A stretch of 64,000 nt of DNA, from positions 1-64,000 of the forward strand of contig JAGTRU010000034.1 of assembly GCA_018261905.1 (NCBI GenBank), in the 5' to 3' direction. The stretch comes from Pseudomonadota bacterium. GTDB lineage: Bacteria > Pseudomonadota > Gammaproteobacteria > Burkholderiales > Rhodocyclaceae. The stretch's first letter is position 1. Every line of letters begins with the position of its first letter. Below the pieces are notes generated by a model. That model was given only the letters and a program-made list of their open reading frames with translations. It ran no database searches and was not told where the DNA came from. Position numbers and translations under genes: made by a program. Below, piece by piece: positions 38,536 to 46,906 of this stretch.

Positions 38536-39807
38536 TCAAAACAGTTCGACCCGGGATGCGGCCGGGGCCGCTGTCGCTTGAGCACGCTTCAGCGCCGAGT
38601 CGTGGGTGCTGCGTTGCTGCTCCATGACGTAGCGGCTGTAGAGCGTTTCCAGATGCTGCGCGATCGGGGTGTAGGTGGGTTCGGCGTTCTGATACGAGCG
38701 CAGGCGCCCGGCCAGTAGCTTGGCGTGTTCGTCGAGTTGGCAGAGGGCCTGGATAACGTGCTCGATCTGCTGCCGGCTGACATCCTGGAACTGGACGCTG
38801 GCCTGGGCTTCGAGGAACATCGTGGCGAGTTGCCCGCTGCTTTGCCGGATTTCACCGAGGACGCCGGCTTCGTGCTGCATCAGCGCTTCGTAGTGACGAC
38901 CCAGTTCGGTGAGTTGGCCGGAGAAAATCTCCAGCAGTTGTTTTTCCTTTTCCAGATTGACGCTGGAAAGCTTGTCCTCAAACTGGGCTTCGATATGGTT
39001 GCTGACCGATGCGATACCCTGGCTGATCTTGACCACGGCAATTTCGGTTTCGCCGGAAAGTTTCCTCACTTCATCGGCCACCACGGCAAAACCGCGTCCC
39101 GCTTCGCCGGCCCGCGCCGCCTCGATCGCGGCATTGAGGGCCAGCAGGTTGGTTTGCCCGGCGACATGCTTGATCAGTTGGACCAGCGATTCGAGCGAGC
39201 GCGCTTCGAGGACGACTTGTTTGACCCGGACCTGGTCCTGCTGTGCTTCGTGCAGACGTTGCTGCACGTACCCTTCAATTTTGCCGATGATGCCGCGGTT
39301 CTTTTCAATCCGGATTTCCGAATCGCGCACCATCTGGGCAGCTTCGTCGGTCGTGCCGGTGACGAAGCGGTCGAGTCGGGTAACCACGTCATCGATGGTC
39401 TGCAAGCGTTCGGCAATGTCGAAAGCGGCTTTTTCGGTGTCGTCCACCACGCCAAGCAACTGTTTGCGAACGACCTCGTTGAAATTGCTCACCTGCTCCA
39501 ATTCTCCCGACACTTCTTCGGAAACCCGGTAGAACATGCGCAATTTGCTTTCCTCGTCTGAGGCCAGTCGCTTGAAGCCCAATTGCTGGTCGTCGTAGAA
39601 GGCGACGGATACGGCGCGCGAGGCCAGGTAGGTGAGGCTGATGATGGCGAAGGTGCCCAGGGTGTCGACCAGGGGCTGGGCCAGGCCGAGAAAACCGGCG
39701 ACCGTCGTGTGATACCAGTCATGCAGGAAATACACTGCGCTACTGGCCGTGATGGCTGACGTAAGAAAGACAATCAGGGTCCGCTGCAGAAGGATTTTGA
39801 AGTCCAT
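38536..39807 (-). CDS. Short chemoreceptor-like protein without a periplasmic sensor
   Basis: A 423-residue protein with two closely spaced N-terminal membrane helices (about residues 10-30 and 38-62) and no sizeable periplasmic domain. Its cytoplasmic part contains the MCP hairpin tip [35 protein letters not shown]. The C-terminal half has a coiled coil and [19 protein letters not shown], found in receptors that sense internal or membrane signals. It follows cheY by 2 bases. Confidence 0.88.
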   Translation of the reverse strand: MDFKILLQRTLIVFLTSAITASSAVYFLHDWYHTTVAGFLGLAQPLVDTLGTFAIISLTYLASRAVSVAFYDDQQLGFKRLASDEESKLRMFYRVSEEVSGELEQVSNFNEVVRKQLLGVVDDTEKAAFDIAERLQTIDDVVTRLDRFVTGTTDEAAQMVRDSEIRIEKNRGIIGKIEGYVQQRLHEAQQDQVRVKQVVLEARSLESLVQLIKHVAGQTNLLALNAAIEAARAGEAGRGFAVVADEVRKLSGETEIAVVKISQGIASVSNHIEAQFEDKLSSVNLEKEKQLLEIFSGQLTELGRHYEALMQHEAGVLGEIRQSSGQLATMFLEAQASVQFQDVSRQQIEHVIQALCQLDEHAKLLAGRLRSYQNAEPTYTPIAQHLETLYSRYVMEQQRSTHDSALKRAQATAAPAASRVELF

Positions 39808-39809
39808 TG

Positions 39810-40175
39810 TCAGCGGATGACCAGTTTGATCGTGTTGAGCAACTCGTCCGCCGTTGCCGGTTTGACGATCCAGCCCGATGCGCCGGCTGCCTTGGCCTCT
39901 TGTTTCCTGGCTTGCTGTGATTCGGTGGTGAGGAAAAGAATGGGGATGAATTTGTAGGCGGGCAGCTTGCGAACTTCCTTGATCAGGTCGATTCCGTTCA
40001 TGCCCGGCATGTTGAGGTCGGTAATCATCAGATCGATCTTGAGGCCGGTCTTCAGTTTGCGCAGCGCCTCCTCGGCATTCGCTGCCTTGTCGACGCCATA
40101 GCCGGCCTTGCTCAGGATGTTGGAAATGCTGAGCAGGATGGTGGCCGAGTCATCTACGAGAAAAATGGTTTTCAT
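39810..40175 (-). CDS. cheY: CheY-like single-domain response regulator
   Basis: A 121-residue receiver domain with acidic pocket VDDS at residues 8-9, phospho-acceptor D53 in [12 protein letters not shown], threonine in FLTTES and lysine 105 in WIVKPAT. No output domain is attached. It is the first gene of the chemotaxis operon and probably talks to the flagellar or pilus motor. Confidence 0.94.
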   Translation of the reverse strand: MKTIFLVDDSATILLSISNILSKAGYGVDKAANAEEALRKLKTGLKIDLMITDLNMPGMNGIDLIKEVRKLPAYKFIPILFLTTESQQARKQEAKAAGASGWIVKPATADELLNTIKLVIR

Positions 40176-40658
40176 GGGGTTCCTGGCAGGTTCATCAAGT
40201 GTTTGTTGCGCCGAGCGATGGTCGTCGCACTTCAGGGGCGGCGGTCATCCCGACACCGGCACGGCAGGCGATCAGCCCTGTCGGCAACTGGCGAAGTTTT
40301 TGGTGCAGTGGAGGGGCGCGTTGCTGGTATGGCGGCGGAGTCGCCTTGCCGGCCAGTCAGAGGCGAGCAGGTGCGGCGCGTCTATCGGCTGGCCCGCTTT
40401 CTGTGTCGCCGCATCAGCCGATGAAAAGTCGATCTTTTCGCCAGGCTCGGCAGAGCCCGTAAGGCCCTTGGTTTTGTGCTTTTTCATGTTGCGCAACACG
40501 GAGGCAACTCGGCTTGAATATTTTTATTGGCCCGACACAATGCCGAGCGCTTACGACCCATGCTACGCCAGCAGGAGGGCCGCCGATATTCATGATTATG
40601 CTTATCGTTGACTACCGGTATACCCGTAGCATCGGGCGGTTCGGCTTGCTCCGTGGGC
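40176..40658 (-). other. Intergenic region upstream of the cheY operon
   Basis: 483 bases between the response regulator end and cheY, both on the minus strand. It contains a perfect 12-bp palindrome TGTTGCGCAACA at 40487-40498 and an imperfect 18-base inverted repeat (CTACCGGTATACCCGTAG) at 40612-40629. Either could be an operator. A 75-codon minus-strand ORF (40272-40499) lacks a ribosome binding site and is not called. I could not find a convincing sigma-28 promoter. Confidence 0.5.
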
Positions 40659-41300
40659 TTATTCGTGATCAAGCCCGCGGTCGATGACATAGCGGGTGAG
40701 TTCGGCAACGCTATGCAAATCGAGCTTGCGCATGATGTTGCGGCGATGGACCTCGACCGTGGACACCGCAATATTCATCCGGGCGGCGATTTGAATCGAC
40801 GTGCTGCCCTTGGCGACCTGGCGCAGGACCTGCTGTTCGCGCTCACCCAGGCGCACCGGGGTGGCGCTGTTCTTGTCGTGGCGGCTGATGCCCTGGGTGA
40901 TCAGCGTCGCGACGTCGGGGCACAGGTAGCTGCGGTCGCGCTGGACGGCATCGATGGCGCGGAGCAATTCGTCGCTGGCTTCGTCCTTGGTGATGTAGGC
41001 GTTGGCCCCGGCCTCGATCATGTCCAGAACATAACGGCGCTGATTGTAGATCGACAGCGCGATGATCTTCACCGTGGGATGCGCCGCCTTCAGACGGCGC
41101 GTCGTTTCGACCCCGTTCATGCCGGGCAGCCCGATGTCCATGCAGACAATGTCGGGCGAGGTCGCGGCGACCAGCTTCAAGGTGTCAATCCCGTTTCCCG
41201 TTTCGCCGACCACCTCGATCTCGCTGCTGCGTTCGAGCAGGGCGCGAAGCGCCTCGCGAAACATCTTGTGGTCATCGACCAGTAGAACCCGCAGTTTCAT
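40659..41300 (-). CDS. NarL/FixJ-family response regulator
   Basis: A 213-residue two-domain regulator: a receiver with phospho-acceptor D55 (VCMDIGLPGMNG) and a LuxR-type HTH (LGEREQQVLRQVAKGSTSIQIAARMNIAVSTVEVHRRNIMRKLDL). It lies 18 bases downstream of the PAS histidine kinase and is surely its partner. Targets are unknown; the inverted repeat about 30 bases beyond its stop is a candidate site. Confidence 0.93.
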   Translation of the reverse strand: MKLRVLLVDDHKMFREALRALLERSSEIEVVGETGNGIDTLKLVAATSPDIVCMDIGLPGMNGVETTRRLKAAHPTVKIIALSIYNQRRYVLDMIEAGANAYITKDEASDELLRAIDAVQRDRSYLCPDVATLITQGISRHDKNSATPVRLGEREQQVLRQVAKGSTSIQIAARMNIAVSTVEVHRRNIMRKLDLHSVAELTRYVIDRGLDHE

Positions 41301-41318
41301 CGTGTTGCGACCTTGGTC

Positions 41319-43574
41319 TCAGATTTGGACATGGATACGCGTCCCTTTTCCCGGTTGGGCGTCGACCGAGAATGTGCCACCGGCAAATTCGATCGCTTCT
41401 TTCATGTTGATCAGGCCAAGTCCGCCCAACGGCCGCTCGGCTTTGAGCAGCCCGCTGTCGAAGCCGATGCCGTTATCGGCCACGCTGAGCACGATTGTCC
41501 CCTCGGGGTGTTGCGCCAGCGTTACTTCGGCCTTGGTAGCACGGGCATGCTTGGCACAGTTGGTCAGGGCTTCCTTGAAGATGCGGAACAGAATCGAGGC
41601 CAGTTCGAGACGCGGCCGGAGTTGTCGATCAGGGCAGCGGATTTCTGCGGCGATGCCGGTGCGCCGGGAAAAGTCATCGAGATGGCTCTCCATGGCGGGT
41701 AGCAAGCCGGCGTAATCGAGTAGCGGCGGGCGCAATTCGCTGCTGATCTCACGGATGCTGGCTGCCGTATCTTCGATCAGGGCGCGGGTGTCTTCAAGGC
41801 GCGAGCTGATCTCGGTCGAGTCGCGGGCGGCCAGTTCGCTCGCCAGCATGCTCAGGTTGATGGAAATGGCGGCCAGGTTCGGACTAGTCCGATCATGCAG
41901 GTCGGCCGAGAGTTGTCGCCGGATGTCCTCCTGATAGGCAACCAGGTGGCGCGACATGGCCTCCAGCTTGCGGCTCTGGCTGGCGCGTTCTTCGTCGGCT
42001 TTTTTCTGGTCGCGCAAGTCATAGACGTTGGCCCGGCTCAGGAAAAAGTTGCCCGCCTCGTCAAGGAGGGCCGAAGAACTGACCAATACCGGCAGGATGC
42101 TGCCATCCCGGCAGATGAATTCAATTTCGGCATGCGAGGGGGCGGCTGTTTCTTTCAGGCGCTCGAAATAGGCCATGAAGAGCGGCACGGTCGGTGGATT
42201 GAGAAAGTCGACCAGTTTTCGGCCGATGACTTCTTGCCGGGAATAGCCCAGCCATTGCAGTTCGGTATCGTTAACCCTGGCGTAGACGCCATCCTTGTTG
42301 ATCGAGTGATAGCCGCAAGGGGCATTCTGGTAGAGATCTTCAATTTCGCTGGCGTACTTGCGCAGTTGCTCGTCGGCTTGTTTGCTGGTCGTGACATCGC
42401 GCAGGACGCCGACAAACTGGGTGATTGCGCCGCTGTCGCTGGTGATCGGAACGATCGACAGTTCGTTCCAGAAAGCGTTGCCGTCCTTGCGGTAATTCAG
42501 GATTTCACCGTGGAATGGCTGGCCGTTCAGCATCGCCGTCCAGATCGTGGAGACGGTTGCCTGGCAGGTTTCCGGGCCAAAGAGGAAGGTGCAATTGCGA
42601 CCGCTGATTTCGGCCAGGGAATACCCGGTGATTTTTTCAAAGCCGGCGTTTACGTAGGTGATTCCTTCGTTGGCATCGGTGATGACGACACCTTGGCTGA
42701 TCGCCGCCAGCGCATTGTGGTGCAGCCGTAGCCAGGCCAGTTGTTCTTCCTTCAGGCGCTCGAGCTGCTTGCGATGAGAAATGTCTTGCAGGTGAATGAT
42801 GGCGCGCAACTCGCCCTTCGTGTTGGTGAACGTGGTGGAAATCAGCTCGGTGGGAAAAACGCGCTCATCCTTGCCAAGGCAACGGAATTCGCCGCGAAAA
42901 GAGCCGCTGCCGTCCCGTTCGCCGATGGCGAGCGGGATCTGCGGGTCGCTCATGTCGATGATTCCGGAGCGTCCGCGCTGGCGCAGTTCCTCTTCGCTGA
43001 AGCCAAACAATTCGCAGGCCGCCGGATTGGCCGATTCGATGCGGCCGTCCGCCCAGGCAAACAGAATCGCATCGCCGCTGTTCTCGAAGATCAGGCGAAA
43101 ACGCTCCTCGCTTTCGGCCAGTGCGCTCTGGTCCTTCTTGCGCTGGGTGATGTCCCTGGCAAAGCCGATCGTCCCGATAATCTTGCCGTCCGACTTGGCG
43201 ATCGGCGTCTTGAACGTCTCAAACCATTTGCGGATGCCGTGGTCGGGAATTTCCTCTTCGATGACCTTGCTTTGCCGCGCGGCGACGACGCTTTGGTCGT
43301 CGGCGCGATAGGCCTCGGCCAAGGCCGGGGGAACCAGGTCGAAGTCGGTCTTGCCCCGCAGGCTATTCGTATCGGCTACCCCGAAAATTCGGGCGAAAGC
43401 CTCATTGACGGCCAGGAAACGGCCTTCGCTATCCTTGATCCAGGTCGGGAAGGGCAGGGTGGCAAAGGCGGTACGATAAAGCGCATCGTGCGCTTCTCTT
43501 TCCTGGTTTGCCAAGGCAGGAATCTCGAGGAGTGCATGGCGGTTGATGTCGATTTCTTTCATTTTTCCCACCAT
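41319..43574 (-). CDS. Four-PAS histidine kinase with a LOV-like domain
   Basis: A 751-residue cytoplasmic kinase with no membrane helix. PAS domains lie at about residues 30-145, 152-270, 284-395 and 408-525. Next come a HisKA_3 domain with H560 in SADLHDRTSPN (the family usually has LHDxxGQ) and a HATPase domain (KEALTNCAKHA, ADNGIGFD, GGLGLINM). The third PAS matches LOV photoreceptors: C328 in GRNCTFLFGPET, N360 and N370 in ILNYRKDGNAFWN. The flavin-contacting glutamine position is Leu391 (FVGVLRDV). The start may be the second ATG at 43562. Confidence 0.92.
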   Translation of the reverse strand: MVGKMKEIDINRHALLEIPALANQEREAHDALYRTAFATLPFPTWIKDSEGRFLAVNEAFARIFGVADTNSLRGKTDFDLVPPALAEAYRADDQSVVAARQSKVIEEEIPDHGIRKWFETFKTPIAKSDGKIIGTIGFARDITQRKKDQSALAESEERFRLIFENSGDAILFAWADGRIESANPAACELFGFSEEELRQRGRSGIIDMSDPQIPLAIGERDGSGSFRGEFRCLGKDERVFPTELISTTFTNTKGELRAIIHLQDISHRKQLERLKEEQLAWLRLHHNALAAISQGVVITDANEGITYVNAGFEKITGYSLAEISGRNCTFLFGPETCQATVSTIWTAMLNGQPFHGEILNYRKDGNAFWNELSIVPITSDSGAITQFVGVLRDVTTSKQADEQLRKYASEIEDLYQNAPCGYHSINKDGVYARVNDTELQWLGYSRQEVIGRKLVDFLNPPTVPLFMAYFERLKETAAPSHAEIEFICRDGSILPVLVSSSALLDEAGNFFLSRANVYDLRDQKKADEERASQSRKLEAMSRHLVAYQEDIRRQLSADLHDRTSPNLAAISINLSMLASELAARDSTEISSRLEDTRALIEDTAASIREISSELRPPLLDYAGLLPAMESHLDDFSRRTGIAAEIRCPDRQLRPRLELASILFRIFKEALTNCAKHARATKAEVTLAQHPEGTIVLSVADNGIGFDSGLLKAERPLGGLGLINMKEAIEFAGGTFSVDAQPGKGTRIHVQI

Positions 43575-43859
43575 GCACTTCCAGGCAATAGTTGTCGTCC
43601 GTTGGACCTTTTCTGCCGGCAGATGTTCAGGCGCCCCGCAGATCGGGCCTGTCTGCCCGTCCGGCCGGGCTTTTCGCCGGGAATGCGGATGTTACGGGAA
43701 GCCTTGTCTTTTGGTATTCCCGGATTTCCCTAGTGACAATTACCGGTTTCCAGGTAGTTACGATGCGTCCCAACCCTGGCGGAATCGGCCTGCCAGGCCG
43801 GCCGAAATCGGCCAATAGCAAAAAATCAGGAAATCTCTGGCGTTTTTGCCGAGAGTCCG
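43575..43859. other. Region between the kinase and tRNA-Arg
   Basis: About 285 bases without a gene. A GGCCG-AAAT-CGGCC hairpin occurs at 43800-43813. The region should hold the kinase promoter on the minus strand and leads into the tRNA promoter on the plus strand. Confidence 0.4.
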
Positions 43860-43865
43860 TATAAT
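43860..43865 (+). promoter_or_regulatory. -10 box of the tRNA-Arg(ACG) promoter
   Basis: A consensus TATAAT lies 17 bases before the tRNA and is followed by GCGCGG, a GC-rich discriminator typical of stringently controlled stable-RNA promoters. The -35 is poorly conserved. Confidence 0.65.
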
Positions 43866-43881
43866 GCGCGGCTCTGACAGT

Positions 43882-43955
43882 GCGCCCGTAGCTCAGCTGG
43901 ATAGAGTACTTGGCTACGAACCAAGGGGTCGGGCGTTCGAATCGCTCCGGGCGCG
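43882..43955 (+). tRNA. tRNA-Arg (ACG), no encoded CCA
   Basis: Acceptor GCGCCCG/CGGGCGC, D-arm GCTCAGCTGGATAGAGT, anticodon loop CTACGAA giving ACG (read as inosine after TadA editing), T-loop TTCGAAT, discriminator G. The next bases are TCCCC, so the 3' CCA must be added after transcription, unlike the other two tRNAs in the window. One T-stem pair is a G-T wobble. Confidence 0.93.
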
Positions 43956-44160
43956 TCCCCCTGCTTGCTTCAGGCGGATCATCGGCAAGCGTGTATTTGC
44001 CCGGCGATGTCAACAAGCCCGGGCGATTGGCGAGCACTTGGCTTTTGCCCCGGGCTGGGTGGCCAGAAAGAAAAAGCGCCTTCCGCAATCGACAATGCCA
44101 ATGTTCTTGCTCTGGCTCGGCTACTATGCGCGAATCGCCGCTCCCCGTGTTCAAACCTAC

Positions 44161-44622
44161 ATGTTGTCGTTTCCCCGCTTGCGTCCCGTCTTCATGCTCG
44201 GCATTGCGCTACTTGCCGGGTGTGCCTTTTCCCAACCGCCCGCCATCCTTGCGCCGTTTACCACTGACGGCTGCAGCATGTTTCCCGATCGTTCGCCGCT
44301 ATCCGAGACGGATTGGTGCACCTGCTGCGTCAGCCATGACCTTGCCTACTGGCGCGGCGGCACCGCGGAGCAGCGACTGGCCGCCGACCAGGCCTTGCGG
44401 ACCTGTGTCCTGCAATCTTCCGGCAGTGTCGCGCTGGCCGACCTGATGTACAACGGCGTGCGCGTCGGCGGTGATCCCAATATCTTCACTTCTTATCGCT
44501 GGGCCTATGGCTGGCCGTTCGGGCGGACCTACGAGCCCTTGACGGCGGCCGAGCAGGCGACGGCGGCATCGTTGGCGGCGCAATATTTGCGGACCAATCC
44601 GGCGCGGATGTGCACAAAATGA
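44161..44622 (+). CDS. Phospholipase A2-like lipoprotein
   Basis: A 153-residue secreted protein with a lipoprotein signal (LLAGC, cysteine 21). The mature part contains DGCSMFPDRSPLSETDWCTCCVSHDLAYWRGG. CCVSHD (C55, C56, H59, D60) matches the CCxxHD catalytic motif of the phospholipase A2 fold, with additional cysteines for disulfides. The frame is open upstream through the tRNA, so the start at 44161 is chosen for the signal peptide. It overlaps the next gene by ATGA. Catalytic activity is inferred only. Confidence 0.7.
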   Translation: MLSFPRLRPVFMLGIALLAGCAFSQPPAILAPFTTDGCSMFPDRSPLSETDWCTCCVSHDLAYWRGGTAEQRLAADQALRTCVLQSSGSVALADLMYNGVRVGGDPNIFTSYRWAYGWPFGRTYEPLTAAEQATAASLAAQYLRTNPARMCTK

Positions 44623-45254
44623 CGGCGCTTCGGGCATTGGCCGTCATCCGCCGGTGGCTTGCCATGGGCGGTCTGCTGCTCGCCGCCGGCGCCGCCGTGG
44701 CCGAGACGTTGCCCCTGCGCGACGGCGACATCGTCTTCCAGACCTCGCGCTCGGCCCAGAGCCTGGCCGTGCAACGGGCAACCGGTTCCCCCTATAGTCA
44801 CATGGGGATCGTCTTCGTCCGTCAGGGACAAGCCTTTGTTTTCGAGGCAGTCGGTCGGGTTCAATACACGCCTTTGGCGCGCTGGATTGGGCGCGGTGTC
44901 GGCGGTCATGTCGTGGCAAGACGCCTGCGCGATGCCCCGGCGCTGCTCGATGCCTCGGCGGTCGCGCGCCTGCGCCGGGCGGCCGGGGGATTTGCCGGGC
45001 GTCCTTACGATCCGGCCTTCGGATGGTCGGATGAGCGAATCTACTGTTCCGAACTGGTCTGGAAAATCTACCAGCGAGCCCTCGGTATCGAACTGGGCGA
45101 GTTGCAGAAAATCCGGGAATTCAATCTTGGCGACCCCGCCGTGCGACAGAAAATCAAGGAGCGCTATGGGCGGCGCGTGCCGCTCGACGAGCCGGCAATC
45201 TCGCCGGTTGCCATGTTCGGCTCGCGGCGCCTGATCACGGTGTGGGAACGCTAG
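44619..45254 (+). CDS. YiiX/YebB-like NlpC/P60-family cysteine hydrolase
   Basis: A 211-residue secreted protein with a signal peptide (to about AAGAAVA) and a permuted papain fold: GDIVFQTS, the histidine in SPYSHMGIVF, and the likely nucleophile in IYCSELVWKIY. This family cleaves amide or ester bonds in peptidoglycan or lipids; the substrate is not established. ATGA overlap with the lipoprotein gene suggests joint function in the envelope. An in-frame GTG lies 9 bases upstream. Confidence 0.82.
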   Translation: MTALRALAVIRRWLAMGGLLLAAGAAVAETLPLRDGDIVFQTSRSAQSLAVQRATGSPYSHMGIVFVRQGQAFVFEAVGRVQYTPLARWIGRGVGGHVVARRLRDAPALLDASAVARLRRAAGGFAGRPYDPAFGWSDERIYCSELVWKIYQRALGIELGELQKIREFNLGDPAVRQKIKERYGRRVPLDEPAISPVAMFGSRRLITVWER

Positions 45255-45320
45255 GGTGGGGCGGTCAATGAGTGTGCGCTGGTGCACCGAGTCGGGCGGC
45301 GGCTGGCGGTGGCCTGGAGC

Positions 45321-45387
45321 GTGGGAGCGGCTTCAGCCGCGAAAGGGCTTTCGGCCGATCGCCATTCGCGACTGAAGTCGCTCCTAC
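45321..45387. repeat. REP-like inverted pair
   Basis: GTGGGAGCGGCTTCAGCCGC at 45321-45340 faces TCGCGACTGAAGTCGCTCC (from 45366), the other orientation of the same element. This GGAGCGxCTTCAG type of palindrome is a widespread dispersed REP family in proteobacteria, often mobilised by RAYT-type transposases. It lies between the YiiX-like gene and the sbp terminator. Confidence 0.8.
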
Positions 45388-45430
45388 GGGGGATTCGTGT
45401 CGTTTTTGGCGGGGGCGCCGACAAAAGGAA

Positions 45431-45452
45431 AGAGGGCGCCGAGGCGCCCTCT
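45431..45452 (-). terminator. Intrinsic terminator after sbp
   Basis: On the minus strand AGAGGGCGCC pairs with its complement and leads into TTTCCTTTTGT. It lies 26 bases beyond the sbp stop. Confidence 0.8.
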
Positions 45453-45477
45453 TGGGTCAAAGTGCGGGCCGGACGAA

Positions 45478-46488
45478 TTATTTCTTGGTCTGGATTTGCT
45501 CCTGGATTTTGTCGAACACACCGCCGTCGGCGAAGTGCGTCTTCTGGGTCGTCGTCCAGCCGCCGAACACCTTGTCGATGGTGAACAACTTGACCGGGGC
45601 GAACTGCTTGGCGTACTTGGCGGCGACCTTCTTGTCGGTCGGGCGGTAGAAATTCTTGCCGGCGATGTCCTGCCCTTCGGTGGAGTACAGGTAGTTCAGG
45701 TACTCGGTGGCGACCTTGCGGGTGCCGCGCTTGTCGACCACCTTGTCGACCACGGCGACCGGCGGTTCGGCCAGGATGGAGACGGACGGGGTGATGATGT
45801 CGAACTTGTCCGAACCGAATTCCTTGACCGACAGGTAGGCTTCGTTTTCCCAGGCGATCAGCACGTCGCCGATGCCACGTTCGACGAAGGTGGTTGTCGA
45901 GCCACGGGCGCCGGAGTCAAGAACCTTGACGTTGGCGAAGACCTTCTTGACGAATTCCTGGGCGGTCGCATCGCTGCCGCCGGGCAGGCCCTTGGCGTAG
46001 CCCCAGGCGGCCAGGTAGTTCCAGCGGGCGCCGCCGGAGGTCTTCGGGTTCGGGGTGATGACGGCAACGCCCGGCTTGGCCAGATCGTTCCAGTCCTTGA
46101 TGCCCTTCGGGTTGCCCTTGCGCACCAGCAGCACGATGGTCGAGGTGTAGGGCGAGGCGTTCAATGGCAGCTTCTTTTGCCAGTCCTTGGCCAGGATGCC
46201 CTTGTCAGCAATGGCGTCGATGTCACCGGCTAGGGCCAGGGTTACGACGTCGGCGTCGAGGCCGTCGATGACACCGCGGGCCTGTTTGCCGGAACCGCCG
46301 TGCGAGGCGTTGACGGTGACGTCTTCGCCGGTCTTGGCTTTCCAGTGCTTGGCGAAGGCGGCGTTGTATTCCTGGTAGAGCTCGCGGGTCGGATCGTAGG
46401 AGACGTTGAGCAGTTCGGTGGCGGCGAAGGCATTGCCGATCAGGCCGAGGGCCAGGGTGGCGGCGATGAGGGTGCGGCGGTGCAGCAT
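45478..46488 (-). CDS. sbp: Sulfate-binding periplasmic protein
   Basis: The substrate-binding component of the sulfate/thiosulfate ABC importer. The 336-residue protein has a signal peptide ending NAFA and matches Sbp throughout ([63 protein letters not shown]). The ATG at 46488 has GGAG upstream; the frame extends to 46554 but that part is promoter. The permease and ATPase genes are not nearby, so it is a stand-alone copy. Confidence 0.95.
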   Translation of the reverse strand: MLHRRTLIAATLALGLIGNAFAATELLNVSYDPTRELYQEYNAAFAKHWKAKTGEDVTVNASHGGSGKQARGVIDGLDADVVTLALAGDIDAIADKGILAKDWQKKLPLNASPYTSTIVLLVRKGNPKGIKDWNDLAKPGVAVITPNPKTSGGARWNYLAAWGYAKGLPGGSDATAQEFVKKVFANVKVLDSGARGSTTTFVERGIGDVLIAWENEAYLSVKEFGSDKFDIITPSVSILAEPPVAVVDKVVDKRGTRKVATEYLNYLYSTEGQDIAGKNFYRPTDKKVAAKYAKQFAPVKLFTIDKVFGGWTTTQKTHFADGGVFDKIQEQIQTKK

Positions 46489-46906
46489 GAGTGTTTCTCC
46501 GTTTAGTTGAATGACCGATGCACTGTACGGAAAGTTTTTCAGCGGTAGAAACAAGAATTTATTCTTAAGTTATATCGATTTTGCGCAGTTCGCAGCGGCG
46601 CGGATCGTGCGTCCGGCGGGCATTTCCCGATTTTGCTGCAGGTGCAGCAGCGGGCCGGGGCAGGGTGTTTCCCTGGCAACAGTGACGATGCAGGCGACGG
46701 GCTAGAGGCGACGCGCACCCGGTTGGCGAAGTTGCCCCATGTTTCCCTTTTTCCCTATTTAAATCAGGGTCTTTACGCGCGCTGGTCAGTCATTGCCCGG
46801 GCTGGCCATCGGCTTGGCACACTAGCTGCTATCCCCCTTGCTCAATACTCGCGGCCGGCTTTGGCCTGCATCGCCACCCTGATACCCACGCATTCGGAGT
46901 TACCCC
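46489..46906. other. Divergent intergenic region between sbp and the SMP-30 gene
   Basis: 418 bases between divergent genes. Next to sbp is an AT-rich block (about 46545-46580) with ATAACTTAAGAATAAATTC on the minus strand, which resembles sites of CysB-type regulators of sulfate genes. Nearer the SMP-30 gene there is a CTGC-AGGT-GCAG hairpin around 46631. No gene is supported. Confidence 0.4.

Noticed and set aside
40272-40499. A 75-codon minus-strand ORF before cheY
   Set aside because: No ribosome binding site and no recognisable features; it probably lies in regulatory DNA.
40176-40658. Sigma-28 promoter for the chemotaxis operon
   Set aside because: GCCGAT-like boxes exist but none has a TAAA box at the right distance.
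43846-44160. Upstream extension of the phospholipase-like gene through the tRNA
   Set aside because: It would translate across tRNA-Arg; the lipoprotein signal peptide starts at 44161.
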